Shown: positions 16,880 through 25,814, counted from the first letter of the stretch. The stretch: 64,000 nucleotides of DNA from Algiphilus sp022763315 (GCF_965249985.1 NZ_OZ252280.1), one strand, 5' to 3'. Notes: a model not told the origin generated them from the sequence alone. Numbers and translations are program-made.

Positions 16880-18220
16880 CTAGCAAAGGCCCTGACAGAA
16901 GCGGGCGTGATCGGCAGTAACGCAATCCGCGTAATGGGTGGCTATGGCGACCAGCAGACGGATAAAGGCCGCCTCACGGCCGGCGCTGCGATCACGCAAA
17001 GCCTGTTCGAAAGTGCTGGGCGCGTCCTCGTTCAGTACGCGGCCGGCGCGGCAATGCTCCGTGGCAAGGATCTGGCCCCACTGGCGCGCGAGGCGGTAGA
17101 CATCCTTCTTCGCTTCGAGGCGGTCGGTGGGGAAATCCTGCTTGAAGGGAGAGCGCTCGCGCACCGAGTACATTCCGTCTTCAAGCTGCAGCCAGCCCAG
17201 ATACTGATCCGGATGCTCGGCCAGTGCGCGGAAGGCACTGGCATGACGCTCGCCTTCGTGGGCGAAGACGCTGTGATAGGTATCCCGCTCCTCGGCACTC
17301 ATGGCCGCATGCGCCGCGGGGCCGTCCTGCCGCTTGACGTCGAGAATGATGTCGTCGTGCTCGCCCTCTGCTTCACCCTCGATCAGTACGTAGTAGCGCG
17401 GTGTCCCCAGAGAGCCGGTGCCGGCGCGTTCCCGCCGCACCACATCCTTGACGCGGAAGAAGTGACAGGCCGGCTGGCGTTGCGCCTGCAGGGCGTCCTG
17501 ATAGGCGTTGAAGGCCTGAACGAAGGCTTTGCGCTGGGTGGGCGACAGACGCTTGAGCTTGGGATGCGCGCCGTCGAAGACGCGCTTGCCATTTTTCTGA
17601 ACGCGGGTCCATTTGCGCAGCATCTTGCCGCGGCTCTCTTTGCGCGCGGTCTTTTCAAGAAAGGCCTTGAGCGGTGCGGAGGCGGTATCGGCGGTGACAT
17701 GCACCGCTGACGGATCCTCGTACGCATCCCGATCCGTCACGGTTTTGAGATAGCCCTTGGCGAGATGGCGGAGCGCCTTGACGATGACCGCACGGTCGAA
17801 ACGCGCATGCTCGCGTGCATTCAGCACCACGCTGATCGCCAGTCGCCAGAGGTCGTACTGATAGTCGCTGACGATGGCATCGTCGAAGTCATCCAATCCA
17901 TAGATGACTTCCCGCTCATGATTGGCGAAGGCACCGAAGTTGTAGACGTGGGCGTCGCCCTGAATCCAGGTCTGCGACGCCGCCGTGCCGCCAAAGAAGG
18001 TGAAGCGCCAATCCTTGTACAGGTCGGCCCAGAACAGGTGGCTGGTGCCCCGAAAGAAACGGTAAGGGCTTTCCGCCATGGCCGCGTATTTGCGCTCGCG
18101 GTCGGCGACCGACAGCGCCGCATTCTGCTCGGCGATCGCCGAACACACCCAGTGGCTCCGGTTCTGGCGGGTGAGTTGTTTGATCTTCAACGAGGCGTTC
18201 CCCGCATGGATGTCCGTCAC
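16880..18220 (-). CDS. DUF2252 family protein
   Basis: About 446 residues. The DUF2252 pattern is clear: FFRGTSHLFWADL, WIQGDAHVYNFGAF and YGLDDFDDAIVSDYQYDLWR, which resemble the P-loop, catalytic and metal-binding segments of the aminoglycoside-phosphotransferase/kinase-like fold. A basic middle part (KMLRKWTRVQKNGKR) is followed by the C-terminal HCRAGRVLNEDAPSTFE region. The GTG at 18220 overlaps the upstream TM2 gene stop in a GTGA arrangement, implying coupled translation. No enzymatic function is established for the family as far as I know. Confidence 0.85.
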   Translation of the reverse strand: MTDIHAGNASLKIKQLTRQNRSHWVCSAIAEQNAALSVADRERKYAAMAESPYRFFRGTSHLFWADLYKDWRFTFFGGTAASQTWIQGDAHVYNFGAFANHEREVIYGLDDFDDAIVSDYQYDLWRLAISVVLNAREHARFDRAVIVKALRHLAKGYLKTVTDRDAYEDPSAVHVTADTASAPLKAFLEKTARKESRGKMLRKWTRVQKNGKRVFDGAHPKLKRLSPTQRKAFVQAFNAYQDALQAQRQPACHFFRVKDVVRRERAGTGSLGTPRYYVLIEGEAEGEHDDIILDVKRQDGPAAHAAMSAEERDTYHSVFAHEGERHASAFRALAEHPDQYLGWLQLEDGMYSVRERSPFKQDFPTDRLEAKKDVYRLARQWGQILATEHCRAGRVLNEDAPSTFEQALRDRSAGREAAFIRLLVAIATHYADCVTADHARFCQGLC

Positions 18221-18651
18221 TCTGGCTGTGCTCGGCTGCGACCGGCGGCCGCGCGTCGCGCCGCATGCCCGGGCGCCTCGTGTTGCGCCAGCAAACGCCG
18301 ATAGCACGCGTTATTCCAAGCCTGGACAATGCGCTGCGCGTGAAACAATGTCCACAACTCGGCGATGCCTACGGCAACAATGAGCAACACGCCCATCAGC
18401 AGGCGCCCGGAGAACAGCAGCGCAACACCCGCGCCCACAACCGCGACATCGGCCGCACCCCGCCACCAGCGCCGAAGATAAAAGTGGTGTAGCCCCACAA
18501 CCAGGAACCAGTTGAGTGCGGCATAGGTATCGGGGTCCTTGAGCTGCACGCGTGCCGCCTCGTACACCGCCCTGCGCGCGGATTCCGGCAGCGCCCGAAC
18601 GCGCTGCCGCAGGGCTTCCTCCTCCGCTTCCAGCGCGCGCCGATCAGGCAT
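18217..18651 (-). CDS. TM2-domain-like membrane protein
   Basis: A 144-residue protein. A charged helical N terminus (RRALEAEEEALRQRVRALP) is followed by two hydrophobic helices. The linker GLHHFYLRRWWRG just before them resembles the TM2-domain GxHRFYLG motif. The C terminus is basic (HAARRAAAGRSRAQ). The ATG at 18651 overlaps the yidD stop (ATGCCTGA), and its own stop overlaps the DUF2252 start, so the genes are translationally coupled. Function unknown. Confidence 0.72.
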   Translation of the reverse strand: MPDRRALEAEEEALRQRVRALPESARRAVYEAARVQLKDPDTYAALNWFLVVGLHHFYLRRWWRGAADVAVVGAGVALLFSGRLLMGVLLIVAVGIAELWTLFHAQRIVQAWNNACYRRLLAQHEAPGHAARRAAAGRSRAQPE

Positions 18652-18886
18652 CGCGCGGGTCCGCTGGCACCGGCTCAATGCAGACGCACACTGCGTCGCG
18701 TACCCGACAGCGGCGCAGGCGCCGCCAGGTCATCGCGAGGCCATGAAGAAGGCCGTGACGACGGATGGCCTCCTCGGCGAAGGCAGAGCAAGTGGGCTCG
18801 AAATTGCACGCGATCCCAAACCAGCGCCTCCCGCCCCCGCTGGCGCGATAGGCCGCGATGGCGCGCAGCACCCCGCCGCGCAACAC
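18644..18886 (-). CDS. yidD: YidD, membrane protein insertion efficiency factor (divergent)
   Basis: An 80-residue protein with the YidD core: an amphipathic N-terminal helix (VLRAIAAYRAS), then CNFEPTCSAFAEEAIRRHG, which fits the family CxFxPTCSxYAxxAIxxHG with Phe for Tyr, and a final WRRLRRC stretch. YidD assists YidC insertase and is usually found in the rnpA-yidD-yidC operon. Here it lies instead in an overlapping run with DUF4177, TM2 and DUF2252 genes. The segment before the first Cys (GGGRRWFGIA) differs from the usual SPxxGPxCR. It could be a second, diverged copy. Confidence 0.85.
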   Translation of the reverse strand: MLRGGVLRAIAAYRASGGGRRWFGIACNFEPTCSAFAEEAIRRHGLLHGLAMTWRRLRRCRVRDAVCVCIEPVPADPRDA

Positions 18887-18887
18887 G

Positions 18888-19106
18888 CTAACGCCCCAGC
18901 GTGACGATCATGGCCTCGCGCGTCCAGAAGAGCCAGAAGCGCTTCTGTTCCAGCACTTGAAAGACCACCTGCCAACCATCGGCGGCCAGCGCGTTGAGCT
19001 CAGCCTCGATCTTGCGCAGGGGCAGCCCGGACGCACCGAGCAGCAAGGTGCCGCAACCGCCCTCCGCAATATGCACCACCCGGTACTCTTCAAAACGCTG
19101 GTTCAC
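18888..19106 (-). CDS. DUF4177 domain protein
   Basis: A 72-residue protein fitting the DUF4177 pattern: EEYRVVHI at the start, an aliphatic LPLRKIEAELNALAADGWQV helix and a closing strand (QVVFQVLEQKRFWLFWTREA, then MIVTL). It stops one base before the yidD start on the same strand, so it is the first gene of the run DUF4177-yidD-TM2-DUF2252. No function is known for the family. Confidence 0.75.
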   Translation of the reverse strand: MNQRFEEYRVVHIAEGGCGTLLLGASGLPLRKIEAELNALAADGWQVVFQVLEQKRFWLFWTREAMIVTLGR

Positions 19107-19148
19107 GAACGCTCCTTCGCGGCGCTCGGGCCGCGCTTGGCCATAGCC

Positions 19149-19700
19149 TCAGCCTAGGCGATGGCAGGCGCTGCGTCCACGCAGACGGCGTCCATTCTCC
19201 TGGGCGATCCCGTCCGCGATGACGGCATAGTCCTCCGGCCTGCGCAGCTCGCGCTTGTCGCCGGCAAAGGTGTCGAACAGCGCGCGATGGCGTGCCAGGC
19301 CGTATTCATCCTTGCGCTCGGGATAGGCGCGCACCCACGCGATCAATGCGTCGAGATGGGCGTCCTGCTCGGCCGCGCTGGCGAACTTGTCCGGCTCCCA
19401 GGGGCGCTGTCGGCAATGGGCCACGCAGCGCACCACGCCGGGATTGAGGAACAGTAGACGATCGCATGCTGGCAAAAGGGCTTCGGCGATATCGGCGTAG
19501 CAGCCTTCGATCACGCCGTGGGCCCGGTCATGCCACAGCGCTTGTAGCGCGGCGACACTCTCGCGCACCGACCGGCGCTGCGTGCCTTCGGCGAAGGCGA
19601 CGCCGTCCATGGACACAGGCGCGACACCCAGATCGGCGGCGATGCGCCGCGCCAGCGTGGTCTTGCCAGAGCCGCTGTTGCCGATGATGAGCAGCCTCAC
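19149..19700 (-). CDS. P-loop nucleotide kinase-like ATPase
   Basis: A 183-residue protein beginning MRLLIIGNSGSGKTTLARR, a Walker A motif within an adenylate/shikimate-kinase-like fold. Further typical features are the second strand (VSMDGVAF) and a lid with HCRQRPWEPDKF. Such proteins are often annotated as AAA family ATPase or topology-modulation-like kinase (FlaR-like). It starts with GTG overlapping the rmuC stop (GTGA), so both genes are cotranscribed. Substrate unknown. Confidence 0.75.
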   Translation of the reverse strand: MRLLIIGNSGSGKTTLARRIAADLGVAPVSMDGVAFAEGTQRRSVRESVAALQALWHDRAHGVIEGCYADIAEALLPACDRLLFLNPGVVRCVAHCRQRPWEPDKFASAAEQDAHLDALIAWVRAYPERKDEYGLARHRALFDTFAGDKRELRRPEDYAVIADGIAQENGRRLRGRSACHRLG

Positions 19701-21244
19701 CGGTCGCCTTGCCGGGCCGCTGCGTCGCCGGTACCAGATGGCGCCGAGGCGTCGGCCGACGGCACATCTGCCGGCTCCGACACCGGAAGTGCGCGCTCCT
19801 CCTCGGTGGGGACTGGCTGCATCTCGGGGGCAAGCAGCGGGCGCGCGGCATGGTCGATGGGTTCCACCTCGGACACCACGCCGCCCCCCACCTGCAGGTC
19901 GCGGAACTTGCGCGCCGAGCTGAGCACACGGGTTTCCAGCGACCCCACCGCCTTGTTGTAGGCGTCCACTGCGCTGTCGAGATTCTTGCCGACCTTCTGC
20001 CAGTGGCCAGCCAGGGTGCCAATGCGGTCATAAAGCTCGCGGCCAAGCTTGGCCATCTTCTCGGCATTCTCTGCGAGATCTTCCTGCCGCCAGCCGTAGG
20101 ACACCGCCTTGAGCAGCGCGATGAAGCTGGTGGGCGAAGCGACGATGACCTTGCGTTCGGCGCCATACTCGATCAGGCCGGGATCGGCCTTCAGCGCCTC
20201 CGAGAAGAAGACCTCCCCGGGCACGAAGAGCACGACAAACTCCGGCGTGCGCTCGAATTGCTCGAAGTACTGCTTGGCGCCCAGCTGGTGAATATGGCTG
20301 CGCAGCTGTTGAGCGTGCTGCTTCAGGCGCGCGTTGCGGCTGCTCTCGTCGGGGGCCTCGATGGCTTCCAGATAGGCCGCCACCGGCGCCTTGGAATCGA
20401 CCACGATACGCCGTCCACCCGGCAGGTGGACTGTCATGTCGGGGCGCAAGCGCCCGCCTTGGTCCGTGCTCACGCTCTCCTGTTCAGAAAAGTCGATGTG
20501 CTCGGTCATGCCGGCCATCTCCGCGACCCGCTTGAGCTGGACTTCGCCCCAGCGGCCGCGTGTGTGGGGTTGGCGCAAGGCGTTGACAAGACGGTCGGTC
20601 TCACCCTTGAGTGCGGGAAGGTGCGTGTCGATCAAGGCCTTCATCTGCTGATGGAGCGCACCGTAGGCTTCGCTGCGCGCCGCCTCCAGCTTCTGGTTCT
20701 GCCCTTCCAGCTTGGCCAGGGACTCGCGCAACGGCTTGACGAGTTCGTCCACCGCCTGCCGGCGCTTGTCGAGATCGTTGCGCGCCAGTTGCTCCTGCTG
20801 CTGGAAGCGCTGTTCGGCCAATTGCAGCAGGGACTTCTTGTTGGCCTCCAGCGCTTCTGCGGACAGAATCTTAAAGCGCTCCTCCAGCTGTTCGCGGGTG
20901 CTCTCGAGCAGCTTCTGCTTCTCCTGCGCCGCTTTCTGCTCACCCTCAAGTCGTGCGCGCAGCGCGGCACCAGCGGTACGCTCGGTCTGCAACTGCTCGC
21001 GCAGCTGCTCACACTCCTGCGTGCGCCGGTCCAGGTGCTGGTCACGCTCTTCGAGCCGCTGCTGGGTCGACGCCACTTGCGCCTGCTGGCTTGCCAGCTC
21101 GGCGCGCAAGGCTTCACCTTCGCGCTGCAATGCCTGCAGGCGACGCCCCCGATTCAACAGTAGCGCCAGCAGAAGCGCGGCCAGGGCCGCCAGCGCCCCG
21201 CTCAGCCAGGGAGACAAGAAGGCAATCCATTCGCTATGGGTCAT
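19697..21244 (-). CDS. rmuC: DNA recombination protein RmuC
   Basis: A 515-residue RmuC homologue. One N-terminal membrane helix (SGALAALAALLLALLLN) is followed by a long coiled coil rich in Glu/Gln/Leu (about residues 32-200), then the RmuC nuclease-like domain. Recognisable motifs are RGRWGEVQLKRVAEMAGM, RIVVDSKAPVAAYLEAI, FVVLFVPGEVFFSEAL and TSFIALLKAVSYGWRQE. The family limits inversions at short inverted repeats. The C terminus is a Pro/Glu/Ala-rich tail. The ATG at 21244 starts right before the membrane helix and follows AGGA. Confidence 0.93.
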   Translation of the reverse strand: MTHSEWIAFLSPWLSGALAALAALLLALLLNRGRRLQALQREGEALRAELASQQAQVASTQQRLEERDQHLDRRTQECEQLREQLQTERTAGAALRARLEGEQKAAQEKQKLLESTREQLEERFKILSAEALEANKKSLLQLAEQRFQQQEQLARNDLDKRRQAVDELVKPLRESLAKLEGQNQKLEAARSEAYGALHQQMKALIDTHLPALKGETDRLVNALRQPHTRGRWGEVQLKRVAEMAGMTEHIDFSEQESVSTDQGGRLRPDMTVHLPGGRRIVVDSKAPVAAYLEAIEAPDESSRNARLKQHAQQLRSHIHQLGAKQYFEQFERTPEFVVLFVPGEVFFSEALKADPGLIEYGAERKVIVASPTSFIALLKAVSYGWRQEDLAENAEKMAKLGRELYDRIGTLAGHWQKVGKNLDSAVDAYNKAVGSLETRVLSSARKFRDLQVGGGVVSEVEPIDHAARPLLAPEMQPVPTEEERALPVSEPADVPSADASAPSGTGDAAARQGDR

Positions 21245-21424
21245 TGCCGCATCCTGCCATGACGCGACCCGCGACGGCGCCCACCATTCCGGCGGACCGC
21301 TGCTACCGGCAATCAGTCGGCCGCCTGAAGGGCCGCACGGCCTTCCCATACTCGGCTTGCCAAGCTTTCTACGACGACAAACGCTTTCAGCCGATGCAAC
21401 GGCTCTCCTTGGTGCAGGATCGAC

Positions 21425-22495
21425 ATGATTGAACACGCCCGAATCATCGAAGCGGCGGCCGCGAGGGCCATGCTCCAGCATCGCCGGGAAACGGCGGTCG
21501 ATGCACTGGCTGCGGCCTTTCGCGCTTGTGCCGCACCCGCTTGGCAGGCCTGCGGCGACGCCGCCGAGGTGGAGATGCGCAACGAAGCCCATCGACTGAT
21601 GGACTTCTTCGAGGCCGCATTGGTCAGCTACGGCAATGAACCGCTGGTGCGCTACCTGCTCTGGCTGCGCCAGGTATTGAGTGCGCGGCAGGCAGCACCG
21701 GATGCGGTGCCGTATTGCCTGGATCAACTGGAGCAGGTCTTTGCGGACGCCGCCTCCGCCAGCGCGCGCGCCGCGTTGTTCGCCACCTTGCGCGAAGTGC
21801 AGTACGCCCTGCGCTGGCACCGCAGCGCCCGCGACTGGCGCGTGCACTCGCCTCCCAACGGCGGTGACTACCTCGCGTTCGAGGCAGCCCTGCTTGCGGG
21901 CGACTGCCGACAAGCCCGGCAGCTCTTCCAACGCAGCCTGGACCACCTTGCCCACCCGGTCGCGGTGGCTGTCGATCTGCTGCAGCCGGCTCTGTACAGC
22001 ATCGGCTGCCAATGGCAGAACAATCAGATCAGCGTGGCCCAGGAGCATCGCGCCACGGCCATCGTCGAGGCCCTGCTGGCCACGCTCCCGCTCTCGCCAG
22101 CCGCTGCCGATGCGCCCACCGCGCTGCTCGCGTTGGCGCCGGGGAACCGCCACGGCGTGGGACTGCGCGTCGTCGCCGATGCGTTTGCCCGCGCCGGCTG
22201 GCAGACACGTACGCTGCCCGCAGGCAGCACTCTGCCAGCCATTATCGACGCCGTCGCGCAGGACATGCCGCGCGTGTTGGCGCTATCCGCCGCCATGGCG
22301 CATCACTTGCTGAGCACACGTCTACTGTTCGCTCGCCTGCGGCGGTTGCATGGCGTGCGGGCGCCACTATTGCTGCTGGGTGGTCTTGCGGTGGCGGAGT
22401 ACCCGGATATCGCGGCCCGCCAGGAAGGGATCCTGTTCTGCCCGGACCTGCGCATGCTGGGGCGATGCCTGCCCCGTCTCGACAAGGTGGCCTGA
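21425..22495 (+). CDS. stand-alone cobalamin-binding domain protein
   Basis: A 356-residue protein without a DNA-binding or enzyme domain. Residues 1-150 are helical and unrecognised. Residues about 155-225 match the B12-binding cap (helix bundle): LQPALYSIGCQWQNNQISVA followed by QEHRATAIVEALLATL. Residues 235-356 look like the Rossmann B12 domain, with NRHGVG in the position of DxHxxG (His and Gly kept, first Asp replaced by Asn). It may be a light or redox cobalamin sensor partner as in CarH/LitR-type proteins, acting through protein contacts. Divergent from rmuC. Function inferred only from the domains. Confidence 0.75.
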   Translation: MIEHARIIEAAAARAMLQHRRETAVDALAAAFRACAAPAWQACGDAAEVEMRNEAHRLMDFFEAALVSYGNEPLVRYLLWLRQVLSARQAAPDAVPYCLDQLEQVFADAASASARAALFATLREVQYALRWHRSARDWRVHSPPNGGDYLAFEAALLAGDCRQARQLFQRSLDHLAHPVAVAVDLLQPALYSIGCQWQNNQISVAQEHRATAIVEALLATLPLSPAAADAPTALLALAPGNRHGVGLRVVADAFARAGWQTRTLPAGSTLPAIIDAVAQDMPRVLALSAAMAHHLLSTRLLFARLRRLHGVRAPLLLLGGLAVAEYPDIAARQEGILFCPDLRMLGRCLPRLDKVA

Positions 22496-22584
22496 TCCAG
22501 TGGACCGCGCAGCGCCTTGCACATCAGCACTTGTGAGCCATCTCGCGTAGGATGCGCTGGACATCTGTTTATGTGGTATCCAAC

Positions 22585-23073
22585 GTGCAAATCACCGACA
22601 AAACTGTCGCCGAGTTCCATTACACGCTCACCAATGACAACAAGGAAGTGATCGACTCTTCGCGCGAGCGCGAGCCGATGCGCTACCTCCACGGCGCCAG
22701 CACCATCGTCGCCGGCCTCGAGGAAGAGATGGAGGGCAAGCAGCCGGGCGACACCTTCCAGGTGGCTGTGACCCCCGAGAACGGCTACGGCGAACGCGTC
22801 GAGCAGCTGGTACAGACTGTGCCGCGCTCGGCCTTCGAAGGCGTTGACGAAGTCGCACCCGGTATGCGCTTCCGCGCCGAGACCCAGCAGGGCCCGGTGA
22901 CCGTCATGGTCACGGAAGTGGGCGATGAAGAAGTCACCGTGGACGGCAACCATCCGCTCGCCGGCGAGAATCTGAATTTCGACGTTGAAGTGGTCTCCGT
23001 ACGCGAAGCCACGCCGGAAGAGATCGAACACGGTCACCCTCACAACGACGACGGCAGCCACCCGGACGACTAA
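22585..23073 (+). CDS. slyD: SlyD-type FKBP peptidyl-prolyl isomerase
   Basis: A 162-residue cytoplasmic cis-trans prolyl isomerase and chaperone. From the GTG at 22585 the sequence begins (V)QITDKTVAEFHYTLTND and continues EVIDSSREREPMRYLHG, the usual SlyD N terminus; the ATG at 22552 would add 11 unconserved residues. The FKBP core is interrupted by the IF chaperone domain (NGYGERVEQLVQTVPRSAF). The tail is short and only moderately His-rich (EHGHPHNDDGSHPDD), so metal binding is reduced compared with E. coli SlyD. A strong terminator follows. Confidence 0.92.
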   Translation: MQITDKTVAEFHYTLTNDNKEVIDSSREREPMRYLHGASTIVAGLEEEMEGKQPGDTFQVAVTPENGYGERVEQLVQTVPRSAFEGVDEVAPGMRFRAETQQGPVTVMVTEVGDEEVTVDGNHPLAGENLNFDVEVVSVREATPEEIEHGHPHNDDGSHPDD

Positions 23074-23110
23074 GTCGACCCGGCCGATTTCGGCCGTTTG
23101 TCTGTTGCAA

Positions 23111-23143
23111 GGCCGCGCCGGGCCGCCCCGGCGCGGCCTTTTT
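23111..23143 (+). terminator. intrinsic terminator of slyD
   Basis: A perfect twelve-base GC stem (GGCCGCGCCGGG with CCCGGCGCGGCC), four-base loop and a run of five T. It lies 38 bases after the slyD stop. The clearest intrinsic terminator in the window. Confidence 0.9.
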
Positions 23144-23212
23144 GTTGCGCCCTCTTGCACTTGGCAACCGTCGGCGTAATCTCGAGGTCGGGTTTTCACG
23201 AGGAGTGTGGCC

Positions 23213-23542
23213 ATGCACGACAAGGATCACCTGGGCGAGAGCCTGCGGCTACGGGAAAAGGTCGAGGAAGACCGTTATTTCGCCGAGCTCGAACGCCTGC
23301 GCCGCGAGGGCGGCACGCGCGCGGTCGCGCGGACCGGCCACGCCATGGCGCAAGCCCCCGAGGAAGGCGCCTGCCCACGCTGCGGCATCCGTCTCGTAGC
23401 CGCGCAGATCCGCGCCCTTGAAGTCCACGAGTGCGCGCGCTGCGGCGGCATCTGGCTCGACCGCAGGGCGCTGCGGCCTTTTCCCAGCCAGCATCGAAGA
23501 CCACTGCTGGACTACGTCGCCGAATATTTCCGCGCGCACTGA
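23213..23542 (+). CDS. TFIIB-type zinc-ribbon protein
   Basis: A 109-residue protein. A charged N-terminal helix (SLRLREKVEEDRYFAELERL) precedes a zinc ribbon with two CxxC pairs, CPRCGIRLV and CARCGGIWLDR, the zf-TFIIB pattern common in small bacterial proteins. The ATG at 23213 follows GAGGAGTGTGGCC at good spacing; an in-frame ATG two codons earlier is less well placed. It probably binds one zinc ion. Role unknown. It stands alone and converges on the wax ester synthase gene. Confidence 0.85.
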   Translation: MHDKDHLGESLRLREKVEEDRYFAELERLRREGGTRAVARTGHAMAQAPEEGACPRCGIRLVAAQIRALEVHECARCGGIWLDRRALRPFPSQHRRPLLDYVAEYFRAH

Positions 23543-23572
23543 AGCGCGACGCCCGGCTGCCCGGGCGCGGCG

Positions 23573-24946
23573 CTAGATCGCGGCTTCCAGTTCTTCCAGC
23601 GCCTCGGCGCTGTACACCGCCATGCGCTGCAGATGCGGCACGCTATCGCGGCAGCCGGTGAAGCCGAAATCCAGCTTGTCGACGTAGCTCACCACGGTGA
23701 CATTGAGTCCATAGCCGTGGAAGGGGATCGACATCGGATAGTAGGCATCCAGCTTCCAGCCGCGGAAGTACAGCGGCTCACGCGGGCCCGGCACATTGGA
23801 CACCACCAGATTGAAGGCCGGGCGCACCCGCCCCACCGCGCCGGGCACCTGCGCCAGCAGCAACGGCGCCATCAGCAGAGCGCTGTACTGCATGATGCCG
23901 GCGCGCGTCATGCCCTTGAGCTGGGCCTTGGCGCTGGTGGTGGAGGCGATGATGGCCTCGAAGCGCGCCACCGGGTCGTCGATATCGGTCGCCAGCGAGG
24001 CCAGGATGGTACCCACCGCATTGCCGCCACCCGGGTCGTCCTTGGGACGGATATTGACCGGCAGCATGGCCGTCATGGTCTCGGCTGGAAGGGCATTCTG
24101 TTCCTGCAGCAGGCGGCGCAGCGATGCACTGCTGACCGCGAGCACCACATCGTTGATGGTGCCGCCGAAATGTTCCCCGACCCGCTTGAAGCGATCCAGT
24201 GTGAACTCCTGGGTGGCGAAGCGGCGGTTGCGACTGACGCGCTGATTGATGATCGACTTCGGTGCGCGCATCGGCGCAGCGAGCTCGGTGTGATCACGCT
24301 GATAGGAGCGGAACAGCGACTTGCTGATGCTGCGCGTGGTGCCAAGCTGCTCGCGCGCGATACGCATCAGGCTTTCCAGGACCGGCGGCGGCGCACCACC
24401 TTCGGCGCGCACACGCGTGCCCGGTGCGCGCGCGAAGAACATCGGCGAAGAACGATCATCGGGGGAGCGGCTCAGACTGCGTGACAGCAGCTGGATACCG
24501 GTATAGCCGTCAATCAGACTGTGGTGCACCTTGAAGTACATGGCAAAACGCCCACCTTCCAGGCCTTCGATCAGATGCACTTCCCAGGGTGGACGGTGAA
24601 AATCCATGCTATGGCTGTGCAGGCGCGAAACCAGCACACCCAGCTTGCGCTCGTCCCCCGGCGCCGGCAATGCCGAGTGGCGGACGTGGTAATCGATGTC
24701 GAAATTCTCGTCCTCAACCCAGCGCTGCAGGGGATGGGCCGGCACATTGGGGAACCGCAGCTTCAGATTCCACGGTGGGTAGACGCGGACCTCGTTGCGG
24801 ATCTCCTCCATCAACGCGCTGAGGTCCTCTGGAGTCCCACCGGGCGCGGCAGAGCACGTCATCATGGAACCGACGTGCATCATGGACTCGCGGGTCTCGT
24901 TGGCGAGAAAGGTCCAGTCCAACGCGTTCAACCGCTTTCCGGCCAT
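23573..24946 (-). CDS. wax ester synthase / diacylglycerol acyltransferase
   Basis: A 457-residue WS/DGAT enzyme that joins acyl-CoA to fatty alcohols or diacylglycerol to make storage wax esters or triacylglycerol. The start LNALDWTFLANET and the PPWEVHLIEGL segment are typical. The catalytic HHxxxDG motif is present as KVHHSLIDGYTG near residue 140. The C-terminal part contains VSNVPGPREPLYFRG (the NVPGP motif) and IPFHGYGLNVTVVSY. Full length for the family, with no membrane helix. Marine hydrocarbon degraders often have several copies. Confidence 0.95.
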   Translation of the reverse strand: MAGKRLNALDWTFLANETRESMMHVGSMMTCSAAPGGTPEDLSALMEEIRNEVRVYPPWNLKLRFPNVPAHPLQRWVEDENFDIDYHVRHSALPAPGDERKLGVLVSRLHSHSMDFHRPPWEVHLIEGLEGGRFAMYFKVHHSLIDGYTGIQLLSRSLSRSPDDRSSPMFFARAPGTRVRAEGGAPPPVLESLMRIAREQLGTTRSISKSLFRSYQRDHTELAAPMRAPKSIINQRVSRNRRFATQEFTLDRFKRVGEHFGGTINDVVLAVSSASLRRLLQEQNALPAETMTAMLPVNIRPKDDPGGGNAVGTILASLATDIDDPVARFEAIIASTTSAKAQLKGMTRAGIMQYSALLMAPLLLAQVPGAVGRVRPAFNLVVSNVPGPREPLYFRGWKLDAYYPMSIPFHGYGLNVTVVSYVDKLDFGFTGCRDSVPHLQRMAVYSAEALEELEAAI

Positions 24947-25003
24947 GGTGCGCTCCTCCTCCTTGTTGTTGTGGCGTCACCATAGCAGGCGCCCACCGTG
25001 CGC

Positions 25004-25765
25004 CTATTCCAGGAAGCGGTCGCGCAGGCGTTCGACCAGCGCCGGGCCGACGCCGAAGGGCGCCAGATAGTCGCGCACGCTGCCGTGCGCGCGACGCAGG
25101 CCCGCCAGGAAGGCAAGCATGTGTTCGGGGCGGGCATTGAGCGCATCCGGCGGCGCCCCGTGCTGGCGGTACTGAGCGAAGGCCGCCGCGCGATCGGCAT
25201 CGGGAATGGCCTGGCCGACCAGTTCGGTCAGGGCGTAGTCGGCGGCGATGGTGTCGTCGGGCACACCCAAGAGCGTCATGAGGGTGGCAGCGACAATGCC
25301 GGTGCGATCCTTGCCGGCGGCGCAATGAAACACCATCGGTGTGGTGTCATCGGCGGCGATGCACTGCAGCACGCGCGCCAGCACCGGACCGACACCACGC
25401 GCGATCCAGAGATACACCGTGCCCAGATCATCCAGGTCGGGCAAGGGATCGTCGTCGGGGACGTCCTCGCGATTCAGCGGCAGATGAAACAGGCGGACAT
25501 CGACGCCGTCGGCAATGGGAGCCATGCCCTTGCGTTCGCATTCGCGCGCATGGCGCAGGTCCACCACGCTGCAGATGCCAAGCCCGTCGCGCAGCAAGGC
25601 GGCATCCGTGGCGCTCAAGCCACCGAGGGCGTCGCTGCGGAAGAGTTGCCGCCAGCGCAGCCGCGCACCGTCCTCCGTCCGGTAACCGCCGATGTCACGG
25701 AAATTGCGGCTGCCTTCGAGCGGAATCCAGCGTTCGGCGATGGAGAGTTCGTCATCCAGAAACAT
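25004..25765 (-). CDS. tyrosine-protein phosphatase (MptpB-like)
   Basis: A 253-residue cysteine phosphatase. The N terminus has the family motif EGSRNFRDIGGYRTEDG and the recognition RWRQLFRSDALGGLS. The active-site loop HCAAGKDRTGI (HCxxGxxR) is at about residue 150. This is the Y_phosphatase3/MptpB-like group, which can act on tyrosine or phosphoinositide-type substrates. No signal peptide is present. It is upstream (in transcription) of nothing obvious and divergent from the HNH-like gene. The ATG at 25765 is chosen as first before the conserved start; its ribosome site is poor. Confidence 0.88.
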   Translation of the reverse strand: MFLDDELSIAERWIPLEGSRNFRDIGGYRTEDGARLRWRQLFRSDALGGLSATDAALLRDGLGICSVVDLRHARECERKGMAPIADGVDVRLFHLPLNREDVPDDDPLPDLDDLGTVYLWIARGVGPVLARVLQCIAADDTTPMVFHCAAGKDRTGIVAATLMTLLGVPDDTIAADYALTELVGQAIPDADRAAAFAQYRQHGAPPDALNARPEHMLAFLAGLRRAHGSVRDYLAPFGVGPALVERLRDRFLE

Positions 25766-25814
25766 TGCAAGAGCATGCCTGTCTGCGCCGGCAATTCGGG
25801 CATTGTCGAAGGAG

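Noticed and set aside
19709..21163. A 484-codon plus-strand open frame antisense to rmuC
   Set aside because: It is the complement of the coiled coil and nuclease domain of RmuC; Leu/Gln-rich and without motifs.
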